Below the pieces are notes generated by a model. That model was not told the origin of the DNA. It saw only the letters and a program-made list of their open reading frames with translations, and did no database searches. Below, one piece after another: positions 5,801 through 7,537 of a DNA stretch of 7,537 nucleotides; position 1 is the stretch's first letter, and every line of letters begins with the position of its first letter. Source of the DNA: Acidobacteriota bacterium (GTDB taxonomy: Bacteria > Acidobacteriota > Thermoanaerobaculia > Multivoradales > JAHEKO01); contig JAUWSP010000123.1 of assembly GCA_030610025.1 (NCBI GenBank), positions 1-7,537 on the forward strand, read 5' to 3'. The translations under genes were made by a program, and so were the position numbers.

Positions 5801-7537
5801 CCTTCAGCAGTACCCAGCACTATCTCCGCAACGTTGATTTCCTGCTGTCGCTCGATGGACAGGAATTTACCCAGGCCTATCAGGGCGAGCTCCTGCCCAT
5901 CAAGGCCGAGCAGGCATTCGTGCTCGAGCAACCAACTAAGGCCCGTTTCGCGCGACTACGAATCGAAGAGACCTTCGATGGTCGGCCTCGCTCCTCGGCG
6001 ACTCTGGGCGAGCTCGAGGTCATCGCGAAACCGGGCATCGACATCTCGGGAGGGAAGGGCTTCAACCTGGCTGATCCCACCCTCGGCGGTCATGTGGTCT
6101 GGTCGCGGCCGCAAATCACCCACAGCAACTGGGACTCCCACATGCTGCAAGCGGACGAACAATTCGATCAGCGACGGCTCGAGCCTGGGCAAGACCTCGA
6201 ATGGGTCATCGGCTTTCATCACGACCGGGCGGCTCAGATCACCCGCCTCGAGTGGAGCAACTCACCGAAGGCGTCAGCCGACCGAAAGATAGAAAAGGTC
6301 TTTTTGGCGGTAAGTCTCGAGTCACCGGTCGGCCCCTGGCTACCGATGGGTGATTGGGACCTTTCCACCGGTGGCGCACCGGCAGTTCTTTCGCTGGACG
6401 AGCCGACCTGGGCCCGCTTCATCAAGTTCTCGGTTGCCGCGCCCAGCCAACAGAAGACCCATGCCCTTCCCGAGGTTCTCAGCATCTGGGAGCGGCCGAC
6501 AGAAAGCGAATATCGATCGATCCTGACTGAATGGGGCTTCGCCAGCCAGGAGGCGATCTACGAGGCGCTACGGGATGTCGAGGTCGAGGAGCCCTTCCGA
6601 GTCGCCAGCAACAGCTCGAAGCCGAAGGCCGCAGCCCTCGAGGCCGCTCACAGAGTGACTGGTCAGGTCGTCCTCGGTAAACACGAGAACTGGTACAAGG
6701 TGAACCTGCCGGCGGGCGAGAACACCCTCACCCTCGACCTGGGCGGAGATCCAACCGTGCGGACAGTCGTCACCGCCGAGACCACGAGTGGTGAACCCCT
6801 CCCGACGCGCAAGATCTCGAACGCCAGCTTGCCAGCGCGCCACACCTACGAGGTGGTAGCCGATCCGGGTTCGACCGTCTTCCTCGAGATCGAAGAGCCG
6901 CCTCGCAACGTGGTCTTCCTCTGGGACACGAGCGCCAGCGTTGGTGCCTATCTACCGGTTATCTACAACTCCCTGATCGCCTACTCGGAAGACCTGGTGC
7001 CGGGGCGCGATGCCGCCAATCTCATGCCGTTCGGGGGCCACCTGCTCCTGCGCGACTGGTATGGCGAGCCCTACATCCTGCAGACCGTCCTCAACGACTA
7101 CCCGCGAAAAGAGAGCTCCAGCGAGGCCGAAGGGACCCTGGCCAAGGCCTCGAAGGCCCTGGCTCCTCGCGCCGGCACCAAGGCGATCGTCATGGTGACA
7201 GACGCCGCAACGGGCCGTGACGCGGCGGTGTGGGACGAGTTCCAGGAAGTCCAGCCCCGCGTTTTCGGTCTCGGGGTGAGCTCCGAAGGCGCCCTGGGAC
7301 GTCACCCTGCGCGGGAACAAGATCTCATGCAGGATTGGTCGCGGGTCAACGGCGGGCACTACACCCACTTGCTCAACGAAGGCGAAATGGAGATCGCCTT
7401 CGACCGCGCGGCCACCCTGTTGCGCCGGCCGGCCGATTACACGCTCGCGGTCACCACTTCCTTCAAGGAAGAACCCGGACCGGGATCACTGCGGGTGGTT
7501 GCAAAAGGCGGTGACAGCATCGGTGGCGGTGCGGTCG
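2887..7537 (+). CDS. Giant secreted multidomain protein: PPC-like repeats, Ig-like, discoidin-like and VWA domains (3' end outside window)
   Basis: One frame stays open from the ATG at 2887 to the right edge, giving 1550 complete codons with no stop. Reading the codons through the whole stretch shows no frameshift. Residues 1-26 are a signal peptide (Leu-rich core, cleavage after AFA). There follow six PPC-like units (about residues 32-770), five marked by EPNN or EPND; a linker rich in Pro/Ala; an Ig-like beta-sandwich (about 773-885); two discoidin/F5-8 type C-like domains (about 899-1050 and 1051-1204); a helical segment (1205-1236); a further PPC-like unit (1237-1336); and a VWA domain (1340-1524) with a DTSAS metal-site motif. 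PPC domains are usually found in secreted proteins next to other modules, discoidin-like folds often bind carbohydrate, and VWA domains bind protein ligands through a metal ion. A secreted or surface-attached adhesion or matrix protein fits best. No peptidase or other catalytic domain is seen in the visible part. Only four Cys occur in the mature visible chain, as two close pairs. Codon use is strongly GC-biased, and the unusual length and modular build are the main oddities. Confidence 0.85.
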   Translation, partial: MHALTRARSVCLTTLLLLLGSPPAFAQPAVYEVEPNNTPAEATEISGEVVIIGTMEKEDQDGYKWTVSDVDAQKRWTFELQGIPGKLTVVDVIRLEYADNGVDVTGQKKLFTLGSRDGTKPGLAEDLIFEPGEYILGVAHGGGGGGAYRPPIESVSFGEGGGPPATDTEAGGYRLVIREGSKLILDQKPEDRESKETAQSLRLNAEEAAYLESSESWFKIDIAEKESSQRWDINGQLPIGRQVNAVLRASDGSELARTSSDRTGKFGFPDLGLESGTYYVEIAGRGTGSIRALAIHSVGQRIEGAEAEPNDSWQLANRTNLSQSVTGRMGSKGESDYFLVTLDEATTDHVLALKLETAADQQIQLCLLDHRGQRLQCRTAKGTVELPDLVLIPGQWGFVAERGPEAAEYSVTLMKSGSVQPGIEAEPNDKVEYASSVPSNNRIKGRFSGQDDDFYKILVTEEPQLWRFQVIGEEIHELAYHDASGIQSQSYRIPKGQRRVRLDNVFLMPGVHHIRVTGRDGGTYTLLARAIGPPDPNGEFEPNDDTSRMQPLRIGQTRTGLLEDPADRDNYRFHLAHWDRIRLTLEPPPDGAMRADLFWDGVRFKEYNNPQTGDKVVLEGVFPPGDYRLLLAAKKTSEADYKVNLERLERFGCPVDCEPNDNIAFASPLPATHIVEGRVNEWRDADWYELPRLDRPTELTLAMETRRNISVVDNHDGSSLVEWDNDQQVYRGTIPAGTQTYLQIQAWGEPPYKIQLNFEGGPDAAPEPSALPLELVVGLDTDRVSAYRQYGQVVDGQLTLSNTGSAPLTVDLEAAISDYRWRVGMDRTSVTVPAGGKKTVPTRVHVPADAWADWPARISVRAQAPDGGQVEAYKEIEAGRETAPVHPVRAWTLPDELVGGFNVAWSHLGGRWTGKEDSSVGSGFPELFDGMAVKNQGLQLRGRYKGDLAEVTVELAGGQPVEVAGLVLNLLAFSSTQHYLRNVDFLLSLDGQEFTQAYQGELLPIKAEQAFVLEQPTKARFARLRIEETFDGRPRSSATLGELEVIAKPGIDISGGKGFNLADPTLGGHVVWSRPQITHSNWDSHMLQADEQFDQRRLEPGQDLEWVIGFHHDRAAQITRLEWSNSPKASADRKIEKVFLAVSLESPVGPWLPMGDWDLSTGGAPAVLSLDEPTWARFIKFSVAAPSQQKTHALPEVLSIWERPTESEYRSILTEWGFASQEAIYEALRDVEVEEPFRVASNSSKPKAAALEAAHRVTGQVVLGKHENWYKVNLPAGENTLTLDLGGDPTVRTVVTAETTSGEPLPTRKISNASLPARHTYEVVADPGSTVFLEIEEPPRNVVFLWDTSASVGAYLPVIYNSLIAYSEDLVPGRDAANLMPFGGHLLLRDWYGEPYILQTVLNDYPRKESSSEAEGTLAKASKALAPRAGTKAIVMVTDAATGRDAAVWDEFQEVQPRVFGLGVSSEGALGRHPAREQDLMQDWSRVNGGHYTHLLNEGEMEIAFDRAATLLRRPADYTLAVTTSFKEEPGPGSLRVVAKGGDSIGGGAV
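2980..5196 (+). repeat. Array of six PPC-like domains in the giant protein
   Basis: E-x-EPN(N/D) motifs mark unit starts at Glu34 (EPNN), Glu308, Glu426, Glu541 and Glu658 (all EPND). The last four are spaced 118, 115 and 117 residues apart. Each motif is followed by a small hydrophobic pattern with an Ala, a Gly-containing turn, and a D-x-D/D-x-Y-type strand such as GESDYFLV, DDDFYKIL, DRDNYRFHL and DADWYELP. These are the hallmarks I know of pre-peptidase C-terminal domains, about 110-120 residues of beta-sandwich. The gap between the first and second EPN motifs is 274 residues. It holds one degenerate unit (about 188-303), in which KPEDRESKETAQSL takes the place of the EPND start and SSESWFKIDI the place of the D-x-Y strand. 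The first unit is enlarged by a glycine-rich loop. Confidence 0.7.
3307..3324 (+). repeat. Six-glycine codon run in a loop of the first PPC-like unit
   Basis: Six consecutive GGC/GGT codons encode glycines 141-146, followed by AYRPP and later by GEGGGPP. This is a low-complexity flexible loop inserted between strands of the first unit. Such runs are prone to slippage, but the frame is intact here. Confidence 0.6.
5203..5541 (+). other. Ig-like beta-sandwich domain in the giant protein
   Basis: Residues 773-885 follow a Pro/Ala linker (760-772) and contain the typical alternating pattern of an Ig-like or NEW3-type domain: GQLTLSNTGSAPLTVDLE, then VTVPAGGKKTVPTRVHVP, then ARISVRAQAPDGG. The N-T-G-S motif and the V-P-A-G-x-x-x-T-V strand are common in such folds. 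It probably acts as a spacer between the PPC-like array and the discoidin-like pair. The exact family is not assigned. Confidence 0.5.
5581..6036 (+). other. First discoidin (F5/8 type C)-like domain in the giant protein
   Basis: Residues 899-1050 include FPELFDG (924-930), a VTVELAGGQPVEVAGLVLN strand, FLLSLDGQEF, and a closing ARFARLRIEETFDG and LGELEVIA pattern. The order LFDG, V-x-I/V-x-L-A, S-x-DG-x-x-F, A-R-F-x-R-L and L-x-E-L-x-V matches the skeleton of discoidin or carbohydrate-binding galactose-binding-like folds. Carbohydrate or surface binding is an inference from the fold; no ligand residues can be assigned by eye. Confidence 0.55.
6037..6498 (+). other. Second discoidin-like beta-sandwich in the giant protein
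   Basis: Residues 1051-1204 repeat the same broad plan as the preceding domain: FNLADPTLGGHVVWSRP near the start, LEWVIGFHHDRAAQITRLEW in the centre, VFLAVSLESPVGPW after it, and PTWARFIKFSV near the end. Similarity to its neighbour is in pattern rather than identity, which suggests an old duplication or independent acquisition of the same fold. Confidence 0.45.
6595..6894 (+). other. Seventh PPC-like unit, lacking the EPN motif, before the VWA domain
   Basis: Residues 1237-1336 contain VTGQVVLGKHENWYKVNLPA followed by GENTLTLDLGGDP and VTAETTSGEPL. This resembles the core of a PPC domain (G-x-V near the start, D/N-W-Y-x-V strand, L-x-A-G-x-x-x-L-T-L, then a strand ending in x-x-G). The usual EPN start is missing; the equivalent region reads FRVASNSSKPKAAALE. 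A short helix-rich segment (1205-1236) separates it from the discoidin-like pair. Confidence 0.4.
6904..7458 (+). other. VWA domain in the giant protein
   Basis: Residues 1340-1524 begin NVVFLWDTSASVG, giving the metal-site motif D1347-x-S1349-x-S1351. S1412 (or T1417) sits where the family has its metal-binding Thr, ahead of the helix LAKASKALAP. AIVMVTDA supplies the conserved Asp at 1439. The later pattern GLGVSS, VNGGHYTHL and EIAFDRAATLLRRPADYTLA fits the last strand and helix of VWA domains from exported bacterial proteins. A near-complete metal site suggests divalent metal-dependent ligand binding. Confidence 0.7.

Noticed and set aside
5197..5931. 244-codon open frame on the minus strand inside the giant gene
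   Set aside because: It lies wholly opposite a continuous, domain-bearing frame. Its translation shows no recognisable domain, and GC-rich coding DNA commonly leaves long antisense frames.

Overview
The window looks like chromosomal DNA from a GC-rich, Gram-negative bacterium with a large set of exported proteins. All three genes read left to right, and all encode (or appear to encode the end of) secreted or envelope proteins. The DUF4412-like ending, the AFA|Q signal-peptide cleavage sites and the many stacked beta-sandwich domains suggest Acidobacteriota or a similar large-genome phylum. This is an inference from style only, because the window holds no phylogenetic marker gene.

Layout: (1) 3-275 is the last 90 codons of a gene that begins before the window, probably a DUF4412-type periplasmic protein with a short basic Gly/Lys tail. 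(2) After 68 bases, 344-2629 encodes a 761-residue exported protein. It has a signal peptide, a transglutaminase-like region in which none of the three usual catalytic residues is visible, a long middle part without a recognised fold, a W-x-RVDP-x-TGETLG motif, and a hydrophobic C-terminal hairpin. (3) 2630-2886 is a 257-base intergenic stretch of lower GC with small direct and inverted repeats but no convincing terminator or promoter. (4) From 2887 to the right edge runs one uninterrupted reading frame of at least 1550 codons, cut off by the window end. It encodes a very large secreted mosaic protein: signal peptide, six pre-peptidase C-terminal (PPC)-like units of about 117 residues (five with an EPN motif, one degenerate), an Ig-like domain, two discoidin (F5/8 type C)-like domains, a seventh PPC-like unit, and a von Willebrand factor A (VWA) domain with most of a MIDAS metal site. 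About 62% of the window is this single gene.

How the genes work together is not shown by the sequence. All three products appear to act outside the cytoplasm. A non-catalytic transglutaminase-like protein beside a giant VWA protein could be an envelope adhesion, binding or assembly pair, but this rests on adjacency alone. There are no RNA genes, CRISPR arrays, insertion sequences, attachment sites or origins that I can support.
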